Part shown: one piece after another, positions 55,665 through 64,000 of the stretch | How positions within the stretch are numbered: position 1 is the stretch's first letter | How the letters are laid out: each line of letters begins with the position of its first letter | DNA from: an uncultured Holophagaceae bacterium | GTDB lineage: Bacteria > Acidobacteriota > Holophagae > Holophagales > Holophagaceae | DNA length: 64,000 bases | Assembly: GCA_903857495.1 (NCBI GenBank) | Contig: CAIOFF010000019.1 | Span: 20,648-84,647 of the forward strand | Direction: 5' to 3' | Made by a program: the position numbers and the translations under genes | Notes under the pieces: model-generated | Told to the model about the DNA's origin: nothing | Databases searched by the model: none | Seen by the model: only the letters and a program-made list of their open reading frames with translations

Positions 55665-57401
55665 ATGAAACTGGCCTCTGTCATCGCCCTGCTGTCCGTG
55701 GCGCCGTTGCTGGCCCAGGCGCCTGCCACGCTTGGTGTGGCCGAGATCCGCGCCGGCATGAAGGGCCAGGGCCGCACGGTGTTCCAGGGGGGGAAGATCG
55801 AGCGCTTCGACTTCGAGGTGCTGGGCGTGCAGAAGAACGCTGCGCCCGGCCGTAGCCGCATCATGGTCAAGGCTGCCGGCGGGCCCCTGGCGGACACCGG
55901 CATCCTGGCGGGCATGAGCGGCAGCCCCTGCTACATCGACGGCAAGCTCATCGGGGCTCTCAGCACGGGCATCGTGTTCGAGAAGGACGCCATCGGCGGC
56001 ATCACGCCCATCGCCGAGATGCTGGACCAGCTGCGGGACATTCCCGAGCTGGCCCCCAGCCGCACCCCACTGATCCTGCCCAAGCTTGAGCCGCCCCGGG
56101 TGCTGAAGGCCGCTCTGCAGGGCCAGATGCTGGACTTCCGGAGCCTGCTGGGCGAGACCGACCCCCAGGCCCTGCCGATGACCCTGGTGGGCAGCCCCCT
56201 GGGCGCCGAGGCCCAGCGGCTCTTCGCGGGCTGGCCTGTGACCTTCGCGGCGGTGCCGACCCTGTCCGGGGGCCGGGAGGAGGCCAGCCCCCTGGAACCC
56301 GGCGGCATGGCCGCCATCATGCTGATGCAGGGGGACCTCGACCTGGCCGCCTCCGGCACCATCACCTACGTCTCGGGCAAGCGCGTGCTGCTGTTCGGCC
56401 ACCAGCTGTTCAACCTGGGGGCCGTGGACCTGCCGCTCTGGTCCGCCACGGTCGCCACCACGGTCGCCAGCTACCAGAACTCCTTCAAGCTGGCCATGCC
56501 CGTGGCGCCCGTGGGCGCCCTGCGGCTGGACCGGAATTCCGGCGTGGCGGGCATCCTCGGGGCCGAGGCCCACATGGTCCCCCTGCGCATCGGCCTGAAC
56601 CTGGGCGGCAAGCGCACCCTGAACTTCCGCTTCGAGGTCATGGACCACCCCGTGGCGACGGCCTCCCTGGCGGCGCTGGCCGTGGCGCAGACGCTCGAGG
56701 CCCACACCCGGGGCTTCGGCCTCCAGAGCCTGTCCATGCAGGGCAACATCAAGCTCACGGGCCATCCGGCCATCCAGATCGAGAACGTCATCGCCGACCT
56801 GAACCCCAGCCGCATGGCGCAATACGTGGGGGGCATGCTGCAGGCGGTCTGCCTGAATCCCTTCGAGAAGCCCGCCTTCGAGGGCATCTCGCTCACCATC
56901 AAGGCCGAGGAGCGCCTGGACCTCACCGCCATCGCGGCGGTGCGCCTGCTGAAGGCCCGGGCCAAGCGGGGCGAGGTGCTGCCGGTGCTGGTGACCCTCC
57001 AGAACATCCAGGGTGTTCGGGAGACCGCCACCTTCAACATCCAGGTGCCCTCCTCCGCGGCCAAGGGCAAGGCCACCCTCATGGTTGGGGACGGCTACAG
57101 CCTGACGGCGGCGGATCCCGACGAGCGGGTGATCGAGATCGCCTCCCTGGGCGACATCGTGCGGATCCTGAACGGCGCCCTGCGCAACAACCACGCCTAC
57201 GCCCTGCTGGTGCAGTCCCAGCCTGGCGCGGGCCTGCGGGGCAGCCGCATCGAGGGCATTCCCCCCACCGTGGCCAGCCTCGTCGGGGGCGATGGGGCCA
57301 GCAGTGACAACCGGCTGCAGCGGCGCATCGTCGGACGCGCGGTGCTGCCGCTGGAGCGCGAGGTGCGCGGTCTGGCCCAGCTGGAAGTGGAGATCGAGTA
57401 G
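55665..57401 (+). CDS. exported SpoIVB/S55-like serine peptidase domain protein, 578 aa
   Basis: After a signal peptide (ASVIALLSVAPLLAQ), residues about 25-200 match the S55 (SpoIVB) peptidase family, with the nucleophile region ILAGMSGSPCYIDGKLIGA. The remainder is a long beta-rich domain (from about residue 220) with ITYVSGKRVLLFGHQLFNLGAVDLP, a family often seen in acidobacterial proteins. Characterised SpoIVB is a sporulation protease, but this organism type does not make spores, so the role is unknown. The ATG has a GGGAA site. The next gene (57426) follows closely, and the pair is likely co-transcribed. Confidence 0.85.
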   Translation: MKLASVIALLSVAPLLAQAPATLGVAEIRAGMKGQGRTVFQGGKIERFDFEVLGVQKNAAPGRSRIMVKAAGGPLADTGILAGMSGSPCYIDGKLIGALSTGIVFEKDAIGGITPIAEMLDQLRDIPELAPSRTPLILPKLEPPRVLKAALQGQMLDFRSLLGETDPQALPMTLVGSPLGAEAQRLFAGWPVTFAAVPTLSGGREEASPLEPGGMAAIMLMQGDLDLAASGTITYVSGKRVLLFGHQLFNLGAVDLPLWSATVATTVASYQNSFKLAMPVAPVGALRLDRNSGVAGILGAEAHMVPLRIGLNLGGKRTLNFRFEVMDHPVATASLAALAVAQTLEAHTRGFGLQSLSMQGNIKLTGHPAIQIENVIADLNPSRMAQYVGGMLQAVCLNPFEKPAFEGISLTIKAEERLDLTAIAAVRLLKARAKRGEVLPVLVTLQNIQGVRETATFNIQVPSSAAKGKATLMVGDGYSLTAADPDERVIEIASLGDIVRILNGALRNNHAYALLVQSQPGAGLRGSRIEGIPPTVASLVGGDGASSDNRLQRRIVGRAVLPLEREVRGLAQLEVEIE

Positions 57402-57425
57402 ATGCTTTCCCGAGGAAGAGGTTCT

Positions 57426-59531
57426 ATGCGCTGGATGACCTTGCTGCTTGCCGCCGCCCTGGGAGTGACCGCCCTGGCGGACCAACCCTCGGCCACCTTC
57501 TCGGGCTTCAACGACTGGCTGGGCTCGGAGACCCGCGGCGTGCGGATCGGCGCCGACGGGCGGCTGCGCCTGGCGCCGAACCTCCGGCGCGTGGGCCAGC
57601 TGCCTGAAGGGGTCATCTGGGCCGCGGTGCCCGATGGCTCCGGCGGCGCCTACCTCTCAGCAGGCACCGACGGCAAGCTGTTCCACTACGTCGGCGGCCA
57701 GATGAAGCCCCTGGGCCAGGTGAAGGGCGGCATCGTCTTCGCCCTGGCCAAGCTCGGCCAGGATCTGATCGTCGCGCCCACCGGGGAGGGCAAGCTGCTC
57801 CGGGTGACGCCCACCGGCGAGGTGAAGCCCTTCGCCGACATCGACGCCCGCATTGTCTGGGCCATGGCCGTGGAAGGCGATGCCGTCCTCGTGGCAGGCG
57901 GCGCCGAGAAGGGCGCCGTGCTGGTCCAGGCGCGGGAAGGCGCCAGCCGCCGGCTGACGGAGTTGGCCGACGAGACCGCCTTCACCGCCCTGGCCTCGGA
58001 CGGGCAGGGGGGCTGGTACCTGGGCAGTCACGGTCGCGGCCTGGTGCTGCGCTACAGCCGCCAGGGGGACCGCCTGGAGACCCTGATGGATACGCCCTTT
58101 GAGGAGGTCCGCGCCCTGGCCGTCGCCGAGGGGCAGCTCTACATCGGCGCCGACAACGGCCTCACCCCCAAGTTCAGCACCGGCCTGCTCGAGCGCCGCG
58201 AGGGCTACCTGCAGGCGGACACCAGCACTGCCACGCGCTCGGCCGTCATCCGGCTGGACAAGGACCGCGTCCCCGAAGTGCTCTGGCAGAGCACCCAGAG
58301 CCAGGTCTACGCGCTGACCGCCTGGAAGGGCCAGCTCCTGGTGGGCACGGGCAATCGCTCCCGCCTCTTCGCGCTGCCCCTGGGCAAGGCCCGCGATGCC
58401 GATCCCTTTGCCGTGGTGCAGGAGCTGGGCACCGCCCAGGCCACCGCGTTCCTGCCCTCGGGCGGGGACCTGCTGGTGGTGGGCTCCAACCCCGCCGAGC
58501 TGCACCTGCTGTCCGAGGCCCAGGCCACGGAAGGCACCCTGGAGTCCCGCATCCTGAAGGGCGCCCCCATCGCCGACTGGGGCCGGGCCTACCTGGACGC
58601 GGAGACCCCCACGGGCACCGGCGTGGAGTTGCAGTTCCGCATCGGTAGCACTGAGACCCCCGACGCCACCTGGAGTCCCTGGACCCCGCCCCTGCGCAGC
58701 GGGGAGCGGCCGACCCTGCCCCCGGCGCGCTTCGCCCAGTTCCGCCTGCGCCTCAGCAGCACCCGGGGTGGCGCCACCCCCATCGTCGAGTCCGTGAGCC
58801 TCTACTGGGCCCACCGCAACCTGGCCCCGGTCTGGGAGGGCGTGGACCTCATGCCCCCGGGACTGGTCATCACCCGCACCGCGCCGCCGGATGACATCGG
58901 CATCGAGCGGGTCCCCCTGGAGACCCAGAAGCTCATCCCCGCCCTGGGCTACATGGGCGCCGAAAAACGCAGCTTCCGCCGGGGCAGCCAGAGCTTCGTG
59001 TTCCGGGTGAACGACCCCAACGGCGACACCCTCCAGTTCGGCATCCGCCTGGTACCCGACCGGGGCGCGCCGATCCTGGTCGAGAAGGCCTGGAAGGAGA
59101 AGTTCTTCAGCTTCGACACCCTGCCGGTACCCGACGGCCGATACCGGCTGGAAGTGACCGCCTCGGACGCCCCCAACGCGCCCTTCAACGTGGCCCTCAC
59201 CAGCACCTGGCGCACGGCTCCCTTCCTGGTGGACCACACGCCGCCGGTGATCCTGGACCTGAGCGCCGTGGCCGAGGGCGAGGGCATCCGCGTGAAGTTC
59301 CTGGCCCGGGACGAGACCTCCATCCTCCGGGAAGCCGCGGTCAGCGCCGACGGCGAGCGCTGGCTCCAGCTGGTGCCCGAGGACCGCGTCTTCGACCAGA
59401 AGGAGGAGCGCTTCGACGTGCTGCTGCCCCGCGACGTCGTCCGCGGCGACCGCGTCCTCGTCAAGGTCGTGGACCAGCACCTCAACGAGCAGACAGCGGC
59501 GGTGTCGTTGGGGGTGGTGCCCAAGCGGTAG
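57426..59531 (+). CDS. exported beta-propeller protein, 701 aa
   Basis: An exported protein (signal WMTLLLAAALGVTALA) made of a seven-bladed-like propeller part of about 350 residues with repeated segments such as GAYLSAGTDGKLFHY, DLIVAPTGEGKLLRV and QVYALTAWKGQLLVG. A carbohydrate- or Ig-like part (WSPWTPPLRSGERP) and a C-terminal fibronectin-like region follow. No catalytic motif is seen. GAGGAAGAGG precedes the ATG at 57426, which is 24 bases after the previous stop, so it is the second gene of an operon with the S55 protein. The role may be envelope binding or scaffolding (inference). Confidence 0.78.
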   Translation: MRWMTLLLAAALGVTALADQPSATFSGFNDWLGSETRGVRIGADGRLRLAPNLRRVGQLPEGVIWAAVPDGSGGAYLSAGTDGKLFHYVGGQMKPLGQVKGGIVFALAKLGQDLIVAPTGEGKLLRVTPTGEVKPFADIDARIVWAMAVEGDAVLVAGGAEKGAVLVQAREGASRRLTELADETAFTALASDGQGGWYLGSHGRGLVLRYSRQGDRLETLMDTPFEEVRALAVAEGQLYIGADNGLTPKFSTGLLERREGYLQADTSTATRSAVIRLDKDRVPEVLWQSTQSQVYALTAWKGQLLVGTGNRSRLFALPLGKARDADPFAVVQELGTAQATAFLPSGGDLLVVGSNPAELHLLSEAQATEGTLESRILKGAPIADWGRAYLDAETPTGTGVELQFRIGSTETPDATWSPWTPPLRSGERPTLPPARFAQFRLRLSSTRGGATPIVESVSLYWAHRNLAPVWEGVDLMPPGLVITRTAPPDDIGIERVPLETQKLIPALGYMGAEKRSFRRGSQSFVFRVNDPNGDTLQFGIRLVPDRGAPILVEKAWKEKFFSFDTLPVPDGRYRLEVTASDAPNAPFNVALTSTWRTAPFLVDHTPPVILDLSAVAEGEGIRVKFLARDETSILREAAVSADGERWLQLVPEDRVFDQKEERFDVLLPRDVVRGDRVLVKVVDQHLNEQTAAVSLGVVPKR

Positions 59532-59541
59532 CCGTGCTCGG

Positions 59542-59583
59542 CTCCAAAAAAGGGCGGGCCGACTGGCCCGCCCTTTTTTGGAG
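59542..59583. terminator. bidirectional terminator
   Basis: CTCCAAAAAAGGGCGGGCC and its perfect complement flank the four-base loop GACT, between the propeller gene and the convergent membrane gene. Confidence 0.95.
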
Positions 59584-59604
59584 ATTGGAAAAGCTTGTCG
59601 GGGT

Positions 59605-60054
59605 TCAGTCTTCGCAGGCGGCACGCTCGACGCGAGCGCGGAGGATGCGGCAGGTCAGGGCCAGCAGCAGGCCGTAGAAGGGGGCCACCAGGGTGGCGGC
59701 GAGCTTCACGCCCAGCAGGGGCAGGTTGGCGTTGAGGAAGCTGAAGGTGATGATCAGCCCCGTGAGGAACGCGATGCCGCCGCCGAAGTAGAGGCAGGAC
59801 TCCAGCAGCCGCCAGACCTGCAGCGAGGCGACCCGCGTGCTGGAGGGCGCCGGGGACTGGAGGGCGTCCGCGACGGCCTGGCGCAGCTCCTGGTGGGAGT
59901 GGGCCGAGAGCACGGCCAGCAGCGGCACCGCGAGCACGAAGGCCAGCGCCATGGTGGCGGGATGCAGCCAGGTCACCAGCCGGCCGCCGATCAGGGTGAT
60001 GCCCAGGATCACCGCCAGGATGAGCAGACCCTGGCCCACAAGGAAACGGATCAT
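59605..60054 (-). CDS. integral membrane protein, 149 aa
   Basis: I do not recognise a named family with certainty, although the layout resembles a shortened MotA/TolQ-related membrane protein. It has an N-terminal helix pair (LILAVILGITLIGGRLV and TMALAFVLAVPLLAVLS), a cytoplasmic stretch (QELRQAVADALQSPAPSS) and two further helices (FGGGIAFLTGLIITFSFL and LAATLVAPFYGLLLALTC). GGGGGGAGG lies upstream of the ATG. It is bounded on both sides by perfect bidirectional terminators, so it is a single transcription unit. Confidence 0.72.
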   Translation of the reverse strand: MIRFLVGQGLLILAVILGITLIGGRLVTWLHPATMALAFVLAVPLLAVLSAHSHQELRQAVADALQSPAPSSTRVASLQVWRLLESCLYFGGGIAFLTGLIITFSFLNANLPLLGVKLAATLVAPFYGLLLALTCRILRARVERAACED

Positions 60055-60120
60055 GGAGAACCTCCCCCCCATCCATCGGCCGACCGGAGGTCCGCCTTGA
60101 CCCCCTTGTCCTTTCCTATC

Positions 60121-60162
60121 TCCAGAACAAAGGCGGGCCCGCTGGCCCGCCTTTGTTCTGGA
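60121..60162. terminator. bidirectional terminator
   Basis: TCCAGAACAAAGGCGGGCC (60121-60139) and its exact complement at 60144-60162 flank a four-base loop, separating the membrane gene from the crotonase. Confidence 0.92.
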
Positions 60163-60174
60163 GCGAGTGAAGGC

Positions 60175-60951
60175 CTACAGCCCCTTGAACGCCGCGGGCC
60201 GCTTCTCCAGGAAGGCGCCCGTGCCCTCCTGCATGTCCTGGGTGGCGGCCAGCAGGCCGAACAGGGCAGCCTCGTACTGCAGGCCCTGGTCCTGGGGCAT
60301 CTCGATGCCTTCGTTCACGCAGGCCAAGGCGCTGCGCAGGGCCAGGGGGCCCCGGGACAGGATGGTCTTGGCCAGCTTGGTGGCGGCGGCCTTGAGGTCA
60401 GCGGCGGGCACCACCCGGCTGACGAGGCCCATGCGCAGGGCATCGGCGGCGGGCACCATGTCGCCGCTGAGGATCATGTCCAGGGCCACGCCCTTGCCCA
60501 CCAGCCGGGGCAGACGCTGGGTGCCGCCGTAGCCGGGGATGAGGCCGAGGCTCACCTCGGGCAGGCCGAAGCGGGCGGTCTCGCTGGCGATGCGGATGTG
60601 GCAGGCCAGGGCCAGCTCACAGCCGCCGCCCAGGGCGAAGCCGTTCACGGCGGCGATGACGGGCTTGGGCAGGGACTCGATGCGCTGGTAGACGGCCTGA
60701 CCGCGCAGGGCCTGGACCCGGGCGCCGGCGGTGTCGAGGGTGCGGAGCTCGGCGATGTCGGCGCCGGCCACGAAGGCCTTTTCGCCAGCGCCGGTGAGCA
60801 CCACGACGCCCACTTCGGCGTCCTGCTCCAGGTCCGCGAAGATCTGCTCCAGCTCTTCCAGCACCTCGTTGTTGAGGGCGTTGAGCTTTTCCGGGCGGTT
60901 GAGGGTGACCCAGGCGATGCGGTCGGCTTTCTCGACGAGGGTGAAGGTCAT
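60175..60951 (-). CDS. enoyl-CoA hydratase/crotonase, 258 aa
   Basis: The enzyme adds water to the enoyl-CoA double bond in beta-oxidation or butyrate metabolism. The two catalytic glutamates are visible in FALGGGCELALACHIRIA and GLPEVSLGLIPGYGGTQRLPRL, and the CoA-binding AFVAGADIAEL is present. Length is the usual 258. The start MTFTLVEK at 60951 has GGAGCC just before it. It pairs functionally with the 3-hydroxyacyl-CoA dehydrogenase at 44941, though they are not linked. It diverges from nadC with 47 bases between starts. Confidence 0.94.
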   Translation of the reverse strand: MTFTLVEKADRIAWVTLNRPEKLNALNNEVLEELEQIFADLEQDAEVGVVVLTGAGEKAFVAGADIAELRTLDTAGARVQALRGQAVYQRIESLPKPVIAAVNGFALGGGCELALACHIRIASETARFGLPEVSLGLIPGYGGTQRLPRLVGKGVALDMILSGDMVPAADALRMGLVSRVVPAADLKAAATKLAKTILSRGPLALRSALACVNEGIEMPQDQGLQYEAALFGLLAATQDMQEGTGAFLEKRPAAFKGL

Positions 60952-60998
60952 GGGGGCTCCTGGTTTCCGATCATTGTACGCTGAAGGCGGAGTGACTG

Positions 60999-61847
60999 AT
61001 GCACCAACCCCCGCACCCCGAGACCTACCGCGACGCCCTCCGCGCCTTCCTGCGCGAAGACTGGGGCACCCAGGACTGGACCACGGCCGCCGTGCCGGAC
61101 CGGCCCATGACCGCCCGGGTGGTGGCCAAGGCCGAGCTGGTGCTGGCCGGACTGCCCATGGCGCTGGAGGTCTTCCGCATCTCAGATCCTGCGCTGGTCG
61201 TCAGAGCTACGGCCCGGGACGGACAGCGGGTGTCCAAGGGCGCGGAGCTGTTCACCATCGAGGGCTCGAGCCACGGCATCCTGCTGGCGGAGCGGGTGAT
61301 GCTGAACCTGCTGCAGCGGCTCTCGGGCACGGCGACCCTGACCCGGCAGTTCGTGGACGCGGTCGAGGGCACCGGCGCCCGGATCCTCGACACCCGCAAG
61401 ACCACCCCGGGCCTGAAGCTGCTGGAGAAGTACGCGGTGCGCTGCGGCGGCGGCGTGAACCACCGGCTCACCCTGGGGGATGGCGTGCTGCTGAAGGAGA
61501 ACCACCTGGCCGCGGCGGGCGGGGTGCGCGCGGCGGTGGAGGCCGCTCGGCGGGTGGCGCCCAACCTGGTGAAGATCGAAGTGGAGGCCGAGAACCTGGG
61601 CCAGCTCAAGGCCTGCCTGGAGCTGCCCGAGGTGGACGGTGTGCTGCTGGACAACATGAGCCTCGAGCAGCTGCGCGAGGCCGTGGCCCTGCGCGACCGC
61701 AGCGGGCGGCGCCTCTTCCTGGAGGCCAGCGGCAACCTGACCCTGGACCGGGCCCGGGCCGTGGCCGAGACCGGCGTGGACTTCCTCAGCGTCGGCGCCC
61801 TCACCCACAGCGCACCCGCGGCGGACATCAGCCTGCGGATCGACTGA
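60999..61847 (+). CDS. nadC: nicotinate-nucleotide pyrophosphorylase (quinolinate phosphoribosyltransferase), 282 aa
   Basis: NadC converts quinolinate and PRPP to nicotinate mononucleotide in de novo NAD synthesis. Family sequences are ERVMLNLLQRLSGTAT, ARILDTRKTTPGLKLLEKYAVRCGG, NHRLTLGDGVLLKENHLAA and VLLDNMSLEQLREAV, with LEASGNLTLDRARAVAETGVDFLSVG near the end. Length agrees (about 280). The ATG at 60999 starts MHQPPHPE and follows GGCGGAG. It is divergent from the crotonase, and nadA/nadB are not in the window. Confidence 0.96.
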   Translation: MHQPPHPETYRDALRAFLREDWGTQDWTTAAVPDRPMTARVVAKAELVLAGLPMALEVFRISDPALVVRATARDGQRVSKGAELFTIEGSSHGILLAERVMLNLLQRLSGTATLTRQFVDAVEGTGARILDTRKTTPGLKLLEKYAVRCGGGVNHRLTLGDGVLLKENHLAAAGGVRAAVEAARRVAPNLVKIEVEAENLGQLKACLELPEVDGVLLDNMSLEQLREAVALRDRSGRRLFLEASGNLTLDRARAVAETGVDFLSVGALTHSAPAADISLRID

Positions 61848-61897
61848 GCAGGCTGCCCTCAACGTCGGTACCCGGCTCCGAGGGTGGCCGCGGACGC

Positions 61898-62926
61898 CTA
61901 CGCTGACCGGCTCTTGGTCTGTTTGCGGGCCTGGGCGCGGACCTTGCCCGGGGGCTCGCTGAAGCGGTGGATGAAGGCCGCTGTGAAGTTGTTCACGTGG
62001 GAGTAACCCAGCTTGTGGGCGATCTCCTTCAGGGGCAGCTCTGTCTCCAGAAGGGCCTGGCGGGCTTGGTCCAGCCGATGGCCGGTGATGAAGGCGAAGA
62101 TCGTCTGCCCGTAGGCCTCCTTGAACTCGGCATTGAGGCGCCTGGCGGGCAGGTTGAAGGTCCCGGCGAGGGACTCCAGCGTTGGCAGCTTCCCATCCTG
62201 TTCCAGCAGGAAGTCGCGGCAGGCCTTGACCCTGGCCTTCACCTGCGGCGACAGCACCTCACGGGGCGTCCGCACCCGCAGGTGGGCCTCCAGCCCCGAG
62301 AGATACTCCAGCACCTTGGCCTGCGCGAAGAGCTTCTGCGTGGGGCCGGTGAGGCGCTTGGCCATGGCCAGGTGCAGCGGGGCGCTGACCTGCTTCGGCA
62401 TGGCGTGGACCGCCAGGGAGGGCAGGGTCGTCAGGTTCAGCGCCTGCAGCAGGGCTGCCGCTTCGCCCTCGCCCAGCAGGGTCTGCAGCAGGGTGACCTG
62501 CATGACGAGGGCGACCATGGTGGAGTCCGTGGCGCCATCCACCAGGGGCAGCGTGCGCCGCTGCTGGGTGTGGAGGAAGAAGTCGCGCCCCTCCTCGAAC
62601 ATGAGCTTGGCCTCAGGGAGACGCTCCTGCTGGCAGATCCGACCCCCGCGCACGCTGTGGACCACGAAGGCGGGAGCGCCGTAGTCAATGTCGGTCTGGC
62701 CCACGGGGACGAAGTGCCCCACGGCCGCAGGCGTCATGCGGTGCTCGCTCTGGATGAGGGTCATGCCCAGGGCTAAACCGAAAACCCTGAAGCACCCCTC
62801 GCCCAATTCCGGTGGAAAGTGCAGGGACTTCGCCTCGATGTCCCCGTCTTTGGCCCGGTAGGCAAACGCCGGATCCTCGGACTCGAGCATCCATTGAAAG
62901 CGCAAGCTGTAGGGGGTGTCCTTCAT
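61898..62926 (-). CDS. AraC-family transcriptional regulator, 342 aa
   Basis: The C-terminal 100 residues are two helix-turn-helix units of the AraC type (TLESLAGTFNLPARRLNAEFKEAYG, then LPLKEIAHKLGYSHVNNFTAAFIHRFSEPPGKVR). The N-terminal half (about 220 residues) is an effector-binding domain I do not recognise. The regulated gene is not clear: the neighbouring genes are nadC (convergent) and the envelope protein at 63094 (divergent). An AT-rich divergent region lies at 62927-63093. Confidence 0.9.
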   Translation of the reverse strand: MKDTPYSLRFQWMLESEDPAFAYRAKDGDIEAKSLHFPPELGEGCFRVFGLALGMTLIQSEHRMTPAAVGHFVPVGQTDIDYGAPAFVVHSVRGGRICQQERLPEAKLMFEEGRDFFLHTQQRRTLPLVDGATDSTMVALVMQVTLLQTLLGEGEAAALLQALNLTTLPSLAVHAMPKQVSAPLHLAMAKRLTGPTQKLFAQAKVLEYLSGLEAHLRVRTPREVLSPQVKARVKACRDFLLEQDGKLPTLESLAGTFNLPARRLNAEFKEAYGQTIFAFITGHRLDQARQALLETELPLKEIAHKLGYSHVNNFTAAFIHRFSEPPGKVRAQARKQTKSRSA

Positions 62927-63093
62927 GTCTAGATTCTATGCCAGACGGGTGGCCTATGGAAAAAGGCGGGCCGAATTTCATATAAAATTGTCACCTATGC
63001 ATGGAACTTATTCATTAATAAACATTTAGCTCATTCCGATAATTGAAAAACGGGTCGACTGTCATCCCGTTGGTCTCTCCAGGGGTGGGTTTG
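62927..63093. promoter_or_regulatory. AT-rich divergent promoter region
   Basis: This segment is unusually AT-rich (for example CATATAAAATTGTCACC and CATTAATAAACATTTAGC) between the divergent AraC-type regulator and the envelope-protein gene, so it should contain both promoters and possibly the regulator's own site. No dyad is obvious. Confidence 0.5.
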
Positions 63094-63687
63094 ATGTCAA
63101 GGCTGTCGGCGCGACTGATTGCAGGGTTTGCGGGGATCGTGAGCGCTGGACTGGGTGCTGCAGACCGCCTTGGTGCTGAGGCCTTCGGCGCCCAGGCGGC
63201 GCTGGTCTTCCCGGTCAGCTCGCAGCTGCGGCTGACGGCCGGTTCACCGGGGCTGTCCCTGGGCCTGCATGGCACCTGGACCTTCGCGGGAGGCCACGAG
63301 CTGCGGCCCCGGGTGGACCTCGCCACCTTCCCGGGCCGGAACCAGACCACTTCAGCCCCGGTGACGCCGCAGTCCCTGGACACCCGGGTGCGCACGCTGG
63401 CCCTGGGCGCCGACTACCTCTACCGCCTGGATGACCGCTGGGCCGTCGGCGTGGGGGTGCAGGAGCTGCGCTGGTCCGTGGCCAGCACCAACCGGGTCAG
63501 CCCTGTTCCCGGCAGCTCCGTGAGTGCCAGCGGCACCGCCCACTGGTGGCGCCTGGGGCTGGGTCCGGTGCTCACCTGCCGCCTGTCGCGCCACCTCGAG
63601 GCCGAGGTCCGCACCACCTTCAGCCGCTACGGCCAGGAGAACCAGCCCGCGAACGCCGCGAGCTGCGGCCTCCTCTGGCGCTTCTAG
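63094..63687 (+). CDS. outer-membrane beta-barrel-like hypothetical protein, 197 aa
   Basis: The protein starts MSRLSARLIAGFAGIVSAG, a signal-like helix, followed by alternating strands with aromatic ends (AALVFPVSSQLRLTAGSPGLSLGL, LALGADYLYRLDDRWAVGVGVQEL) and the C-terminal ASCGLLWRF. This fits an 8-stranded OmpA/OmpW-like barrel with no defined function. The ATG at 63094 has AGGGG upstream. The lipoprotein gene at 63697 begins nine bases after the stop, so the two may form an operon, and the AraC regulator is the divergent neighbour. Confidence 0.75.
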   Translation: MSRLSARLIAGFAGIVSAGLGAADRLGAEAFGAQAALVFPVSSQLRLTAGSPGLSLGLHGTWTFAGGHELRPRVDLATFPGRNQTTSAPVTPQSLDTRVRTLALGADYLYRLDDRWAVGVGVQELRWSVASTNRVSPVPGSSVSASGTAHWWRLGLGPVLTCRLSRHLEAEVRTTFSRYGQENQPANAASCGLLWRF

Positions 63688-63696
63688 GGGATCCCC

Positions 63697-64000
63697 ATGA
63701 CCCGCCCAGCCCTCCGCTCCCTGCTCCCGGCCACGGCCCTGCTGCTGCTCCTGGCCTGCGGCGGCGGCCGTGTCACCGGCGACCGCGCCGCCACCATCAA
63801 TCAGGTCATGACGATCAGTCCCGCCGTGGCCACCGTGAGCCCGGGCCAGAGCCTGCAGGTCACGGCCACCATCCCCTGGGGCGGCACCGCCACCTGGTCC
63901 GTGGTGCCTGACACCGGTGGCACCTTTACACCCGCGGGCCTATTCACGGCCTCCACAGCGCCCGGCAGCTACCGCATCGTCGCCATGTGGAACGGGGACG
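63697..64000 (+). CDS. putative lipoprotein with Ig-like domain, 3' end outside window
   Basis: The N-terminus (SLLPATALLLLLACGGG) is a lipoprotein signal with lipobox LLAC. It is followed by ISPAVATVSPGQSLQVTATI and PWGGTATWSVVPDTGGTFTP, the start of a bacterial Ig-like (BIG2-type) fold. Only 101 residues are inside the window, so the full size is unknown. GGGG precedes the ATG. The protein would sit on the outer membrane surface, together with the barrel-like protein encoded just upstream. Confidence 0.78.
   Translation, partial: MTRPALRSLLPATALLLLLACGGGRVTGDRAATINQVMTISPAVATVSPGQSLQVTATIPWGGTATWSVVPDTGGTFTPAGLFTASTAPGSYRIVAMWNGD

Overview
The window is high-GC bacterial chromosome. Its gene set suggests Acidobacteriota, possibly a Holophaga/Geothrix-type organism. 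The pointers are two very large Oar-like TonB-dependent receptors with N-terminal carboxypeptidase-regulatory folds, an exported SpoIVB/S55-type protein, a three-subunit succinate dehydrogenase/fumarate reductase with a single b-type cytochrome, a membrane H+-pyrophosphatase, acetate kinase and several exported serine peptidases. No rRNA or marker gene is present, so the taxonomy is inference.

Layout. 1-1890 is the 3' part of a prolyl oligopeptidase. A tRNA-Thr(CGT) with its terminator (2009-2117) marks the left edge of a lower-GC island. The island carries a complete type V-B CRISPR-Cas system: cas12b (2316-5951), a cas4-cas1 fusion (5953-7626), cas2 (7623-7928), a leader containing a candidate tracrRNA (about 7990-8080), and an array of 16 repeats and 15 spacers (8212-9354). 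The last repeat directly abuts a second, different tRNA-Thr-like 3' fragment (9355-9396) that runs into a very strong hairpin. From 9580 to 17343 are signalling and metabolic genes: a PAS hybrid histidine kinase, an aminotransferase, two PilZ proteins, a malic enzyme broken by an in-frame TAG, and hemerythrin. 17542-25074 holds an exported MsrB-MsrA fusion, three palindromic intergenic elements, ArfB and a MacAB-type efflux operon. 25386-32442 holds a basic-repeat exported protein, a second kinase, acetate kinase, an orphan E1-alpha dehydrogenase subunit, CCA-adding enzyme and a PIN toxin-antitoxin pair. 32509-44888 holds sdhCAB, H+-pyrophosphatase, an oligopeptidase B-like protease, RF3 and class II aldolase. 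44941-48869 holds hydroxyacyl-CoA dehydrogenase, a PolB-like exonuclease, a YmdB-type phosphodiesterase and a MNT/HEPN toxin-antitoxin pair. 48948-64000 holds the two TonB receptors, an S55 protein plus exported beta-propeller pair, crotonase, NadC, an AraC regulator and two envelope proteins.

How it works together. The CRISPR locus looks intact: three RuvC acidic residues in Cas12b, nuclease and integrase residues in Cas4-Cas1, and a leader RNA that can pair with the repeat in the manner of the Alicyclobacillus V-B tracrRNA. Its flanks carry tRNA debris, suggesting arrival at tRNA genes. The rest is core metabolism (acetate, TCA and fatty-acid steps, pyrophosphate energetics), envelope functions and two small toxin-antitoxin modules.

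The most interesting items are the V-B system with its candidate tracrRNA, the array/tRNA junction, a family of nested palindromic intergenic elements sharing a TTATCGGCC terminal inverted repeat, and the amber codon in the malic enzyme.
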